Shown: piece by piece, positions 34,830 to 43,342 of the stretch
Numbering within the stretch: position 1 is the first letter of the stretch
How the letters are laid out: each line of letters begins with the position of its first letter
NCBI RefSeq assembly: GCF_004118325.1
Contig: NZ_RDFA01000004.1
Location: 186,001-250,000 of the forward strand
DNA from: Halorientalis pallida
GTDB taxonomy: Archaea; Halobacteriota; Halobacteria; Halobacteriales; Haloarculaceae
Reading direction: 5' to 3'
DNA: 64,000 nucleotides
Program-made: the position numbers and the translations under genes
The notes under the pieces: model-generated
What the model saw: the letters and a program-made list of their open reading frames with translations, nothing else
Told to the model about the DNA's origin: nothing
Database searches by the model: none

Positions 34830-36407
34830 TCATTCGGCGGCGATGACGTCGTCGATGCGGACGATCATCGTCGCGGCCTCGGTCGCGGACTCGACGGCCT
34901 CTTCCTTGACCGCGGCGGGGTCGAGGACGCCGTACTCGACGGGGTCGCCGATGATGCCCGTCTGTCCCTCGGAGATGATGCCGGCACGACCCTCGCTGTC
35001 GAACTCCGAGCGGAGGTCGACCAGCGCGTCGATGGGGTCCATGCCGGTGTTGGCCGCCAGCGTGCGCGGGAGCACGTCGACGGCGTCGGCGAAGGCCTCG
35101 ACGGCCAGCTGTTTGCGGCCCTCGATGCTCGCAGCCTCGTCGCGGATGTGGGCCGCGATGGCGATCTCGGCGGCACCGGCACCGGGGACGACCCCACCCT
35201 CGTCGGCGGCGGCCGTCACGACGTCGAGCGCGTCGTTGAGCGCGCGTTCCAGTTCGTCGGTGACGTGTTCGGTGCCACCGCGGGCGAAGACGGTGACGGC
35301 GTCGGCCGCCGCGCCGCCCTCGATGAAGGCCACGTCGTCGTCGTCGAACTTCTCGACGCGGACCGCGTCGGCCGCGCCCAGGTCGTCGGCTTCGATGTCG
35401 TCGACGGAGCCGGCCCGCGAGCCGCCCGTCGCGGAGGCGATGGCCTTGGCGTCGTCGTCGCCGACGCTCTCGAAGGCGAGGATGCCCCGCTTGGCGAGGA
35501 AGGCCTTCGCGCGGTCGGCGATGTCGCCGGTGGCGAACACGACCTTCGCGCCCACGTCCTCGATCTTGTCGACGTAGCCGCGCAGCTCCGTCTCTTCGGC
35601 CTCGATGGCCTGGTCGAGCTGGTCGACCTCGGTGATGTTGTACTCGGCGTCGATGCTCGACTCCTTGAGATCGATGTCGTTGTCGAGGACGGCGATGGCG
35701 GCGTCGTCGACGGAGCGGGGCATGTTCTCGTGGCCCGGCTCCTCGTCGACGATGACGCCCTCGACGAGTTCGGTGGCGGAGGAGGAAGCGCCGGTCTGGG
35801 TCCGGACGGTGATGTTGTCGCGGACGACGCCGGCGTCGGTGTCGACGTGCTGGACGGCCTCGACGACCGTCTCGGCCAGGCCGGCGGCGTTGACGTCGCC
35901 GGTGCCTTTGCCGGTCATGGAGGACTCGGCGACCGAGAGCAGGGTCTCCTCGTCGACGTCGGCGTCGAGCGTCTCGGCGTCGATGGACGCCTGGGCCAGC
36001 TGTGCGGCCTCGTGGTACCCCTCGACGATGGTCGTCGGGTGGACGTCGTCGTCGAGCAGGTCCTCGGCCTGCTTCAGGAGTTCGCCCGCGAGCACGGAGG
36101 CGGTCGTCGTCCCGTCACCGACCTCGTCCTCCTGGGTCTGGGCGACTTCGACGATCATCTGTGCGGCGGGGTGCTCGATCTCCATCTCGTTCAGGATAGT
36201 CGCCCCGTCGTTGGTGATGACCACGTCGCCCGAGTCGGAGACGAGCATCTTGTCCATCCCGCGAGGGCCCAGGGTCGTCCGTACCGCCTCGGAGATCGCC
36301 TTCCCCGCGGCGATGTTGGATGTCTGTGCGTCTTTCCCCTCTGTCCGCTGGGAATCCTCGTTGAGAATGAACATGGGCTGGCCGCCCATCCGTCGCTGTT
36401 GAGACAT
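34830..36407 (-). CDS. ths: thermosome (group II chaperonin) subunit
   Basis: This 525-residue chaperonin subunit has [12 protein letters not shown] near 45, ITNDGATIL, the ATPase [10 protein letters not shown] near 97-106 and [12 protein letters not shown] near 400. It folds proteins in an ATP-driven double ring. The C-terminus stops at DDVIAAE and lacks the Gly-Met-rich tail of most haloarchaeal CCT subunits; by this and remembered gene order it resembles Haloferax CCT3. The ATG at 36407 is chosen because the upstream in-frame triplet at 36413 is TTG. Confidence 0.95.
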   Translation of the reverse strand: MSQQRRMGGQPMFILNEDSQRTEGKDAQTSNIAAGKAISEAVRTTLGPRGMDKMLVSDSGDVVITNDGATILNEMEIEHPAAQMIVEVAQTQEDEVGDGTTTASVLAGELLKQAEDLLDDDVHPTTIVEGYHEAAQLAQASIDAETLDADVDEETLLSVAESSMTGKGTGDVNAAGLAETVVEAVQHVDTDAGVVRDNITVRTQTGASSSATELVEGVIVDEEPGHENMPRSVDDAAIAVLDNDIDLKESSIDAEYNITEVDQLDQAIEAEETELRGYVDKIEDVGAKVVFATGDIADRAKAFLAKRGILAFESVGDDDAKAIASATGGSRAGSVDDIEADDLGAADAVRVEKFDDDDVAFIEGGAAADAVTVFARGGTEHVTDELERALNDALDVVTAAADEGGVVPGAGAAEIAIAAHIRDEAASIEGRKQLAVEAFADAVDVLPRTLAANTGMDPIDALVDLRSEFDSEGRAGIISEGQTGIIGDPVEYGVLDPAAVKEEAVESATEAATMIVRIDDVIAAE

Positions 36408-36433
36408 AGTCAATAATGAGGTGGTAAGCGGTT

Positions 36434-36454
36434 CTATATAAAAGTTTCTATCGA
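36434..36454 (-). promoter_or_regulatory. strong thermosome promoter (BRE and TATA)
   Basis: The minus strand reads CGATAGAAACTTTTATATAG: an A/G-rich BRE directly followed by a near-perfect TATA box, whose centre is about 31 bases before the ATG at 36407. It stands out from the GC-rich surroundings, as expected for a highly expressed heat-shock-type gene. Confidence 0.7.
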
Positions 36455-36574
36455 AGGAAAAGGAAAGACGGCGACGGGACGGGAGTTCGGCCGCCAGGCG
36501 ACGGTCGGGGTCGCCGACGGGACCGATCCCCGGGCGGGCAACCGTTATTACAGGGCCGTTCGTTACCTCGGTGG

Positions 36575-37396
36575 ATGCTGGAGCTGGAACACGAGTTCCG
36601 CGTCGTCGACGTTCACGTCTGCCTCGAACCCGACGAGTCGCGACGAGCCGACGGCCGGACCGGCGATCCCGAGACCATCGAGCGGGAGATGCACCAGGCC
36701 GGCGTCGTCCGGTCGGTCGTGTTTCCGGGCCCCCGGGACGGCAGCTATCTCAAGGTCAACAACGCGGTCGCCCGGATGAGCGTCGGTCGCTCGTTCGTCG
36801 CGTTCGCCCGGATCAACGGGGCCCGCGACGCCGGATCGAGTCCGGGCGCACGCCTGCGTAACCTCGCCAGTTCGCGGGCCGAGCACCACACCTCGCCCGA
36901 AGACGTGGAACAGTACGCCTACGACGACCGCTTCACCGGGTTCAAGCTCCACCCCGCGGCCGACGGCCTGCCCGACGAGGAAGTACTTGAACGACTCGCC
37001 GAGGTCGGCCTCCCAGTCCTCGTCCACGGCGGGCGAGAGTTCCCACCACGGGCCATCGCCGACCACCTGCTGGACTACGAGTTCCCCGTGATCGTCGAGC
37101 ACTTCGGCGGGTACCCGCTGGATCACGACCTGATCGCGGACGGTATCGCGCTGCTCGACCGCTGGGAGTCCTGTTTTCTCGATACGAGTTTCGTCCGCTT
37201 TCGCACGCCGCTGGAACGGGCGATCATGGAACACCCCGACCGAATCTGCTTCGGCAGTGGCGCGCCGGCCACCCACCCCGACGTCGGCGTGATGGAGATC
37301 CTGACGCTGGACGTGCCCGAAGACGCGATGGTGAAAGTGTTCTCGAAGAACCCGTCCCGCGTGGTGCCGGAACTGTCCCCGTCGGGCGGGGAGTAG
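36575..37396 (+). CDS. amidohydrolase-family TIM-barrel hydrolase
   Basis: This 273-residue protein has VVDVHV near the start, GFKLHPAADGL near 125, VLVHGGREFP, VIVEHFGGYPLDHDL and FGSGAPATHPDVG. These follow the strand order of amidohydrolase_2 metal-dependent hydrolases. The usual N-terminal HxH is reduced to D-V-H, as in some metal-free or mononuclear members. It would hydrolyse or decarboxylate a small carboxylated or amide substrate; the identity is unknown. Confidence 0.83.
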   Translation: MLELEHEFRVVDVHVCLEPDESRRADGRTGDPETIEREMHQAGVVRSVVFPGPRDGSYLKVNNAVARMSVGRSFVAFARINGARDAGSSPGARLRNLASSRAEHHTSPEDVEQYAYDDRFTGFKLHPAADGLPDEEVLERLAEVGLPVLVHGGREFPPRAIADHLLDYEFPVIVEHFGGYPLDHDLIADGIALLDRWESCFLDTSFVRFRTPLERAIMEHPDRICFGSGAPATHPDVGVMEILTLDVPEDAMVKVFSKNPSRVVPELSPSGGE

Positions 37397-37451
37397 GCTA
37401 TATGACGCTCCGTCCGTCTCGTAGTGCTTATCACCGATACCTGCAGAGAGA

Positions 37452-38954
37452 GTGACAGTGGGTGGGCACATCGACTGGCGTGACCGGTACGTGATAGCCC
37501 TGGCCGGCGTCGTCCTCCTCGGGGCAGCCCTCCGGCTGTACGGCCTCGGCGTCGAGAGCATCTGGGTCGACGAGGCGATCACCCTCCGGTTCGTCCGGAA
37601 CCACGGCCCGCTCGAACTCCTGTGGGTCATCCCGAGCAAGCAACCCCACCTCCCGCCGTACTACGTCTTCCTCGACGTCTGGGTCGCACTGGTCGGCACG
37701 AGCGCGACTGCCGTCCGCTTCCCCTCCGCGGTCTTCGGTATCCTCTCGCTGCCCGTGCTGTACCTGCTGGGTCGGGACCTGTTCGACCGGCCGACGGGAC
37801 TGGTCGCGACGCTCGTGTTCGCGGTCGCCCCGTTCCAGCTCTACTACGCCCAGGAGACGCGGATGTACAGTCTGTGGACGGTGCTGACGCTCTGCTCCTT
37901 TCTCGCCTTCCTGTGGCTCAGACGGCGGCCGACCCGTCGACTGGCCGCCGGCTACGTCGTCGCGACGCTCTCGACCGCTGCCGTCCACCCCTTCGGCCTG
38001 TTCGTGGTCGTCACCCAGGGACTCGTCCTGCTCGTCGACAACTTGCTGGCCGGCGACGGCATCGAGATCGGTGAGCTGACCGCCCTCGAACGCGCCCAGG
38101 CCGCCTGTTGGGCGTTGCTCGCGCCGATCCTGGTGGTCGGCGTCCTGAAACTCGAGTCGGCCGTCGCCGGCTTCAACTTCATCTCGCCGCCGGGCCCCGG
38201 CCGAGTCGCCGGCACCGTCGTCGAGTACTTCACGACCGCGAGCGGAACGGCCGCACTAGCGGTCGCAGCGCTGGTCGCCGTCGGCGTCGCCCTGGCGCTG
38301 CGGTCACGCCCGTTCGGGCGCGAGCGTCGCCTCCTGATCGTCTGGGCGCTCGTGCCGGTCCTCGGGCTGGTCGCGGTGTCGTACCTGGTGACCCCGCTGT
38401 TCTGGGAGCGATACACCATCACCGCCACACCGGCGTGGGTCCTGCTCGCGGCCCGCGGGTTCACGAGTCTCGGCCGCGGCGGGCTCGGTCTCGGCCTCGA
38501 ACGCCGCCACCTGGGGTACGCGCTGGCCGGCCTGCTGGTCGTCGGTATCCTCCCGGCCACCGTCCACTACCACACGACCGATGGGAAGGAGCAGTGGGAC
38601 GAGGCTGTCCCCGACCTCGAAGCGGCAGCCGAGTCGGACGATCTGGTCCTTGTGATCGACCGGGCGGGACTGTCGGCGTTCGAGTACTACCGGACGCGGT
38701 CGGATCTCACGGTGCAACCGATCCACGCCGGGTGGCGGGCGAACGGGAGCTACGTCACGCCCAACGCGACGGTCCGGAACCGAACCGCCGGCCACGACCG
38801 AGTGTGGCTCGTCCTGACACATCTCTGGTTCCTGTCGGGCGAGCGCCAGCGGATGCTGGACGTGGCGAGCGACGGGCGGCAGGTGGTCCGCCACCGGGAG
38901 TACGAGAGCGTCGAGGTCTACCTGCTGGAAAACCGGACTCAGCGCCAGTCGTAG
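37452..38954 (+). CDS. GT39-like membrane glycosyltransferase
   Basis: This 500-residue protein has about ten to twelve membrane segments. The first extracellular loop carries the acidic D-E motif (ESIWVDEAITLRFV, near 33-46) of GT-C transferases of the PMT/ArnT type, and YYAQETRMYSLW follows near 133. Such enzymes move a sugar from a polyprenyl phosphate to protein or lipid on the outer face. The start is GTG at 37452. The 3' end overlaps the convergent GT2 gene by 16 bases, so the genes of this glycan group are packed tightly. Confidence 0.83.
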   Translation: MTVGGHIDWRDRYVIALAGVVLLGAALRLYGLGVESIWVDEAITLRFVRNHGPLELLWVIPSKQPHLPPYYVFLDVWVALVGTSATAVRFPSAVFGILSLPVLYLLGRDLFDRPTGLVATLVFAVAPFQLYYAQETRMYSLWTVLTLCSFLAFLWLRRRPTRRLAAGYVVATLSTAAVHPFGLFVVVTQGLVLLVDNLLAGDGIEIGELTALERAQAACWALLAPILVVGVLKLESAVAGFNFISPPGPGRVAGTVVEYFTTASGTAALAVAALVAVGVALALRSRPFGRERRLLIVWALVPVLGLVAVSYLVTPLFWERYTITATPAWVLLAARGFTSLGRGGLGLGLERRHLGYALAGLLVVGILPATVHYHTTDGKEQWDEAVPDLEAAAESDDLVLVIDRAGLSAFEYYRTRSDLTVQPIHAGWRANGSYVTPNATVRNRTAGHDRVWLVLTHLWFLSGERQRMLDVASDGRQVVRHREYESVEVYLLENRTQRQS

Positions 38955-39841
38955 ACGGAGACGGCGCGGTCGGTGCGGTCGGCCCGGCCGTTAGGGTTGC
39001 GCGCGGCCGTTCGGTCCCGCCACCGGGCACGGACGCCGTCCTTGAGACCCACCGCGAGGCCCGCCAGCACGTCCCGGCCGTTGCCGAACCACTGTGACGG
39101 TTCGATGGACCCGCCGGCGACCGCGCGGAGTCCACCACCGGCGTCGCGGACGGCGTGGCCGACGAGGCGGCGGACGACGGTCGGTCGGAGGCCGTAGTTC
39201 TTCGTCAGCCGGTAGGCCAACGAGCGGTACTTCCAGCGCCAGTCCGTGTCGGTCACGCCGCCGTCGGTGCCGTACTCCCCACGTACGGACATGTCGCCGC
39301 GCCAGGTCACTTCGTAGTCCTGCCCGGCCAGTCGGTGAGCCACGTCGCGCGCGCCGCCGGTGCGGAGGTACTCGTCGAACCCGTCGATGGCGTCCAGCGC
39401 CGTCCGGGTGAAGGCGGCGTTGTCGCCGTTGAAGTAGGTGACCGTCCGACCCTTGATCGTCGTGGACTCGACGCTTTCGGTCGTCATGCCGGCCTTGAGT
39501 TCCTGGTGGGTGGGGCCGGTGACCACGTCCGCGGTCTCGATGCCGGCTGCGAGCGCCGACCGCCAGTCGGGTTCGACGGACAGTTCGTGGTTGACGAACG
39601 CGATCACGTCGCCGCTGGCCCGGTCGAGGCCGGCGTTGCGCGCCACGTTGAGCCGGCGGTCGGCGATCTCGACCAGCAGGTCCACGTCGTCGCGGTCCCG
39701 AACCATCCCCGTCGTCCCGTCCGAGGACGGACCGTTGACGACGACCACCTCGGCGTCGGACGCGTGCTCGGCGAGGGCGTCCAGACAGCCCGCCAGCCGG
39801 TCGCGTCCGTTGAGTGTCGGGACGACCACCGAGAGATCCAT
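38939..39841 (-). CDS. family 2 glycosyltransferase
   Basis: This 300-residue soluble GT-A enzyme starts MDLSVVVPTLNGRDRLAGCL. It has RNAGLDRASGDVIAFVNHE, in which the usual DxD is degenerate, and FNGDNAAFTRTALDAIDGFDE. It would use a nucleotide-activated sugar in cytoplasmic glycan assembly. Its stop overlaps the end of the GT39-like gene. The methyltransferase gene lies 40 bases upstream on the same strand. Confidence 0.88.
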   Translation of the reverse strand: MDLSVVVPTLNGRDRLAGCLDALAEHASDAEVVVVNGPSSDGTTGMVRDRDDVDLLVEIADRRLNVARNAGLDRASGDVIAFVNHELSVEPDWRSALAAGIETADVVTGPTHQELKAGMTTESVESTTIKGRTVTYFNGDNAAFTRTALDAIDGFDEYLRTGGARDVAHRLAGQDYEVTWRGDMSVRGEYGTDGGVTDTDWRWKYRSLAYRLTKNYGLRPTVVRRLVGHAVRDAGGGLRAVAGGSIEPSQWFGNGRDVLAGLAVGLKDGVRARWRDRTAARNPNGRADRTDRAVSVYDWR

Positions 39842-39881
39842 ACTCCCCGTTCTCCGCCGGACCCCTAAAAAACTCGCGTCG

Positions 39882-40589
39882 TCAGGGGACGCGGGTGTGC
39901 CAGTACGAGACGGAGGCCAGCCGCTTGCCCAGCGGCGACGAGATCAGCGTGGTGTCGAGGTCCCGGAACACGCTGGCCAGTTCGTTCGGAATCTCGCGGT
40001 AGAGCCCGTACGGGAACGCGAAGTCGTGATCGTCGTCCACGAGGTGGAGGCCGGCGCTGTCGAGCAGTCGGGACACTTCCCACCGCGAGTAGAGCCGCGA
40101 CCCCATCGGGAGCGCCCAGTTGTACAGCGAACGCGTCGTGAAGCGATTGAACGTGTCGAAAAAGACCTGATTGCGCGAGACCCGCCGCATCTCGCTCAGG
40201 AACGAAGCGGGCTGGTCGGCCAAGTGGAAAAAGCGCATCGCGATCACCGAGTCGAAACTGTCGTCGGGGAACGGAAGCCGCCCGGCGTCGCCCCGCATCA
40301 GATCCATGTTCTCCGAGACGCCCGCACGTTGAGCCTTCTCGCGGCCCTGCTGGAGCATCGGCCCCGAGATGTCGAGGCCGACGACGTTGGCACCGCGCTC
40401 GGCCAGCATGACCGTGAACCGGCCGGTCCCGCAGGCGATCTCCAGCACGTCCCTGTCCTCGACCGGGCCGATGGCATCTAGCACGGCCTGTTTCTCCCGC
40501 CGATCGATGAGCCGTCCCCCCCTGGAGAACCGCTTTTCCTCGTACTCCTCGGCGATGTCGTCCTCCTGATACCACTCCTGTCCCTTCAC
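39882..40589 (-). CDS. class I SAM-dependent methyltransferase
   Basis: This 235-residue protein has the SAM-binding motif I VLEIACGTGRFTVMLAERG, motif II VVGLDIS and a late FDSVIAMRFFHL. The start is GTG at 40589 (VKGQEWYQ), with a TTTTATGG box about 31 bases upstream; longer frames run into AT-rich promoter DNA. The place next to two glycosyltransferases suggests it methylates a sugar or lipid carrier, but that is inference. Confidence 0.85.
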   Translation of the reverse strand: MKGQEWYQEDDIAEEYEEKRFSRGGRLIDRREKQAVLDAIGPVEDRDVLEIACGTGRFTVMLAERGANVVGLDISGPMLQQGREKAQRAGVSENMDLMRGDAGRLPFPDDSFDSVIAMRFFHLADQPASFLSEMRRVSRNQVFFDTFNRFTTRSLYNWALPMGSRLYSRWEVSRLLDSAGLHLVDDDHDFAFPYGLYREIPNELASVFRDLDTTLISSPLGKRLASVSYWHTRVP

Positions 40590-40639
40590 GGTTTGTACCT
40601 GAGTGCGACCCGCAGTCCATAAAACGATACTGAAACACA

Positions 40640-40860
40640 TCGCACGACCACGCCGAGACCCGATAAATAATAAGTATCCTAATATGTGTGCAGTCGATAC
40701 CGGAATCGACCGACTGTAACCAGTGGACGTAGATACGTTATTGATTCCGTCAATTTGTGTCGGAAGACTTTGTATAAGGAGGCATAATACGCACTTATTT
40801 GTTCCTATTGTTTTGTCATACATATAGCCAAGTTTTACCCGTCGTGTTCAGTCACGTGCA
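40640..40860. promoter_or_regulatory. AT-rich intergenic promoter region
   Basis: This 220-base region between the divergent methyltransferase and winged-helix genes is clearly AT-richer than the surroundings. It has many TATA-like stretches (ATAAATAATAAG, TTTGTATAAG, GCATAATACG) and an inverted repeat built on CAGTCGAT/ATCGACCGACTG at about 40690-40717. No open frame of note is present. It probably holds the promoters and operators of both genes. Confidence 0.5.
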
Positions 40861-40863
40861 GAT

Positions 40864-41151
40864 ATGAGTACGACGCCGGACGAAAGTACGCACGCGGAGA
40901 ACAGTGAGGAGAGTCCGTTGGCCGACCCCGAGTTTCGCGAGCGACTGCGCGAACTCCCGCCGAGCGCGAAGCTCGTCGCCAAAGTACTGGAGGGTGATGC
41001 GCCACTCTCGCAGGGTCAGCTGGCCGAGGAGTCGCTGCTGCCCGATCGGACGGTCCGGTACGCGCTGAACCGCCTGGAGGAGTCGGACCTGGTGGGATCG
41101 CGGTACAGCTTCCACGACGCGCGCAAGCAGGTCTACTACCTGAGTAACTGA
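40864..41151 (+). CDS. small winged-helix (MarR-type) regulator
   Basis: This 95-residue protein has a disordered acidic N-terminus (about 25 residues), then a winged helix with LSQGQLAEESLLPDRTVRYALNRLEESDLV as helices 2-3 and a wing RYSFHDARKQVYYL. It has no effector domain. It probably binds DNA as a dimer, and the long AT-rich upstream region suggests autoregulation. The metallo-hydrolase gene follows 39 bases later. Confidence 0.83.
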   Translation: MSTTPDESTHAENSEESPLADPEFRERLRELPPSAKLVAKVLEGDAPLSQGQLAEESLLPDRTVRYALNRLEESDLVGSRYSFHDARKQVYYLSN

Positions 41152-41190
41152 CCACAGTACCTTTTGCCCGGCGTGCCCCTGGGGTGGGGT

Positions 41191-41964
41191 ATGGACGTTA
41201 CCCGGGTCCCCGTCGAAACCGCCACGCGCGGCCCTGGCGGCGCGACGAACGCGTATCTGCTCGGTAGCGATAGCGGCATCCTGATCGATCCGGCCGCCCG
41301 GACCGACGACCTCGACGAGGCCGTCGACGCGACCAGTGTCGACCACGTCGCGGTGACACACCACCATCCCGACCACGTCGGTGCGGTCGCCGAGTACGCC
41401 ACCGTCTGCGACGCGACCCTGTGGGCACGCGCCGGCCGCGCCGACGCCTTCGAGCGCGCCACCGGCGTCGCGCCCGACCACCGGTTCCGGCCGGGCGACC
41501 GTATCGAGACGAGCGACGGCCACGTCGAACTCGTCGATACACCCGGCCACGCGCAGGAACACGTCGCGTTCACGTGGGATCGGGGCGCGGTCGTCGGCGA
41601 CCTGGCGGTCGCGGCCGGGAGCGTCGTCGTCGGCGCGCCGGAGGGCGACATGCGTGCGTACCTGACCAGCCTCCGCCGGCTCCGGGCCCACGGGTTCGAA
41701 TCCATCTATCCGGGCCACGGTCCCGTGATCGACGATCCCGACGCGACGCTCGCCAGGCTGATCGACCACCGGCTCGACCGCGAGCGGACGGTCCGCCGCG
41801 CCGTCGCCGAGGGTGCCCGGACTGTCGACGAAGTGCTCGACGGGGCCTACGACAAGGACCTCACGGGCGTCCGCGACCTCGCGCGTGCGACCGTGCGCGC
41901 TCACCTCCAGAAGCTGGCCGTCGAAGGGGATCTCGACTTCGACGGCGAGCGCGCCCAGCTCTAG
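41191..41964 (+). CDS. MBL-fold metallo-hydrolase, LACTB2-like
   Basis: This 257-residue protein has the metal motif H57-x-H59-x-D61-H62 (THHHPDHVG), DTPGHAQEH near 120 and YPGHGPVI near 185. The C-terminal 50 residues look like the winged-helix tail of LACTB2-type hydrolases, some of which are endoribonucleases. The substrate is unknown. The ATG at 41191 has a TACCTTTTG box about 28 bases upstream. It overlaps the convergent moxR gene by four bases. Confidence 0.87.
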   Translation: MDVTRVPVETATRGPGGATNAYLLGSDSGILIDPAARTDDLDEAVDATSVDHVAVTHHHPDHVGAVAEYATVCDATLWARAGRADAFERATGVAPDHRFRPGDRIETSDGHVELVDTPGHAQEHVAFTWDRGAVVGDLAVAAGSVVVGAPEGDMRAYLTSLRRLRAHGFESIYPGHGPVIDDPDATLARLIDHRLDRERTVRRAVAEGARTVDEVLDGAYDKDLTGVRDLARATVRAHLQKLAVEGDLDFDGERAQL

Positions 41965-42908
41965 ACGGTGGGCACCGGAATCTCGTCGAGGATCTCCCGG
42001 ACGATGTGCGCTTTCTGTACGTCGTCGACGCGCGCGTCCGGTGTCAGGACCAGCCGGTGGGCGAGCGTCGGCTCGGCGGCCCACTTCACGTCGTCGGGCG
42101 TGACGAACTCGCGGCCTTCGATGACGGCGCGTGCGCGAGCGGTCTCGAACAACCGCTGGGTCCCGCGGGGCGAGACACCCACCCGGACCCGTCGGTCGTC
42201 GCGGGTCGCGCGGGCGATGGCCGCCATGTAGTCGAGCAGGTCGTCCTCGACGCGGACGGCTTCGGGTGCCGACCGGACGGCCTCCACGTCGCCGGGGGCC
42301 AGCACGGACTCGACGGACGGGCTGAGGGCGTCCCGGCCGCGGCGGCGTTGCAGGAGTTCGACCTCCCCGTCCTCGTCGGGGTAGCCGATGGCGGTCTTGA
42401 CGGCGAACCGGTCGACCTGTGCCTCGGGCAACTCGAAGGTCCCCTCCATCTCGACGGGGTTCTGGGTCGCGATGACGAAGAACGGCTGGGGGAGCTGGTG
42501 GGTCTCGCCGTCGACGGTGACCTGGCCCTCTTCCATGGCTTCCAGGAGCGCCGACTGGGTCTTGGGCGGGGCGCGGTTGATCTCGTCGGCCAGCACCACG
42601 TTGGCGAAGATGGGGCCGTCGGCGAACTCGAAGGTACGGTCGCGCTCGTTGTAGACGTTCGTGCCGGTCACGTCCGAGGGGAGGAGGTCGGGCGTGAACT
42701 GCACGCGCGAAAAGGACAGGCCCAGCGCCGTGGCGACGCTGCGGGCGGTGAGGGTCTTGCCGGTGCCGGGTACGTCTTCCATGAGGACGTGCCCGCGGGC
42801 GACGATGCCCAGCAGGACTGTTTCGAGGAACTCGTCGTCGGCGACGACGGCCGATCCGACCTCCTCGCGAACCGATTCCAGGGCGGAACTCGCTTCGGGG
42901 ATCTCCAT
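41961..42908 (-). CDS. MoxR-family AAA ATPase
   Basis: This 315-residue protein has Walker A EDVPGTGKT at 44-52, Walker B VVLADEINRA near 110 and the MoxR-typical TQNPVEMEGTFELPEAQVDRF. MoxR ATPases act as chaperones that insert cofactors or metals, often with von Willebrand A and DUF58 partners. Such partner genes are not next to it in this window. The ATG at 42908 gives the standard N-terminus. Confidence 0.9.
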   Translation of the reverse strand: MEIPEASSALESVREEVGSAVVADDEFLETVLLGIVARGHVLMEDVPGTGKTLTARSVATALGLSFSRVQFTPDLLPSDVTGTNVYNERDRTFEFADGPIFANVVLADEINRAPPKTQSALLEAMEEGQVTVDGETHQLPQPFFVIATQNPVEMEGTFELPEAQVDRFAVKTAIGYPDEDGEVELLQRRRGRDALSPSVESVLAPGDVEAVRSAPEAVRVEDDLLDYMAAIARATRDDRRVRVGVSPRGTQRLFETARARAVIEGREFVTPDDVKWAAEPTLAHRLVLTPDARVDDVQKAHIVREILDEIPVPTV

Positions 42909-43013
42909 GTCCGGTCCATCCACGCCGCCGCATTTAGTGGTTGGGTGCCTGAAAGATCGCTCCGTCTTCCGAATCGAAACGGATAAAGACCAACCGGTGG
43001 AACGTTTGGGTGA

Positions 43014-43098
43014 GCCGAGGTAGCCTAGCCTGGCCAAGGCGGTTGCTTCGAGAGCAACTGTCCTCACGGACTCAGGAGTTCAAATCTCCTCCTCGGCG
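43014..43098 (+). tRNA. tRNA-Ser (anticodon CGA)
   Basis: The 85-base gene folds as a class II tRNA. The acceptor stem is GCCGAGG/CCTCGGC with discriminator G. The anticodon arm GTTGC-TTCGAGA-GCAAC shows anticodon CGA, which reads UCG. The variable arm TGTCCTCACGGACTC is long, and the T arm is AGGAG-TTCAAAT-CTCCT. No intron or encoded CCA is seen. Its 3' part is duplicated 135 bases downstream. Confidence 0.95.
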
Positions 43099-43262
43099 TT
43101 CTCCACGAGCCAACACGGCGAGTGGAGACGCTGTACGAAGATTTGAGCAGACGAGTCGCAGCCCCGGAACGGCCGGGCGAAGCGAGGCCGCATGCCCGGA
43201 ACGTCCCGGCGTGTTCGAGTCTCCTCCTCGGCGTTCTCCACGAACCAATACGGTGAGTGGAG
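43078..43262 (+). repeat. direct repeat of the tRNA-Ser 3' end (att-like)
   Basis: The 50 bases 43078-43127 (T loop, T stem, acceptor stem and the following hairpin CTCCAC/GTGGAG) recur at 43213-43262 with five mismatches, all transitions. The offset is 135 bases. Tandem copies of a tRNA 3' end are the usual footprint of an integrase target site, but no integrase or cargo lies between them. The region 43099-43342 contains no gene. Confidence 0.85.
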
Positions 43263-43342
43263 CGAGCCGTCGGCACCACCGCTTTTCAAAAACCCACGAA
43301 GGGAGGCAGTGTAATCAAGGGGTGGCGTACGTATGGCACGGT

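Noticed and set aside
34713-36416. 567-codon frame opposite the thermosome gene
   Set aside because: Shadow of a certain gene; Val/Asp/Gly-rich without motifs.
43010-43342. N-terminal extension of the P450 frame
   Set aside because: It would be translated through the tRNA-Ser gene and its repeat; the ATG at 43343 gives a normal P450 start.
43099-43342. Integrated mobile element at tRNA-Ser
   Set aside because: Only an att-like repeat is present; there is no integrase or cargo between the copies.
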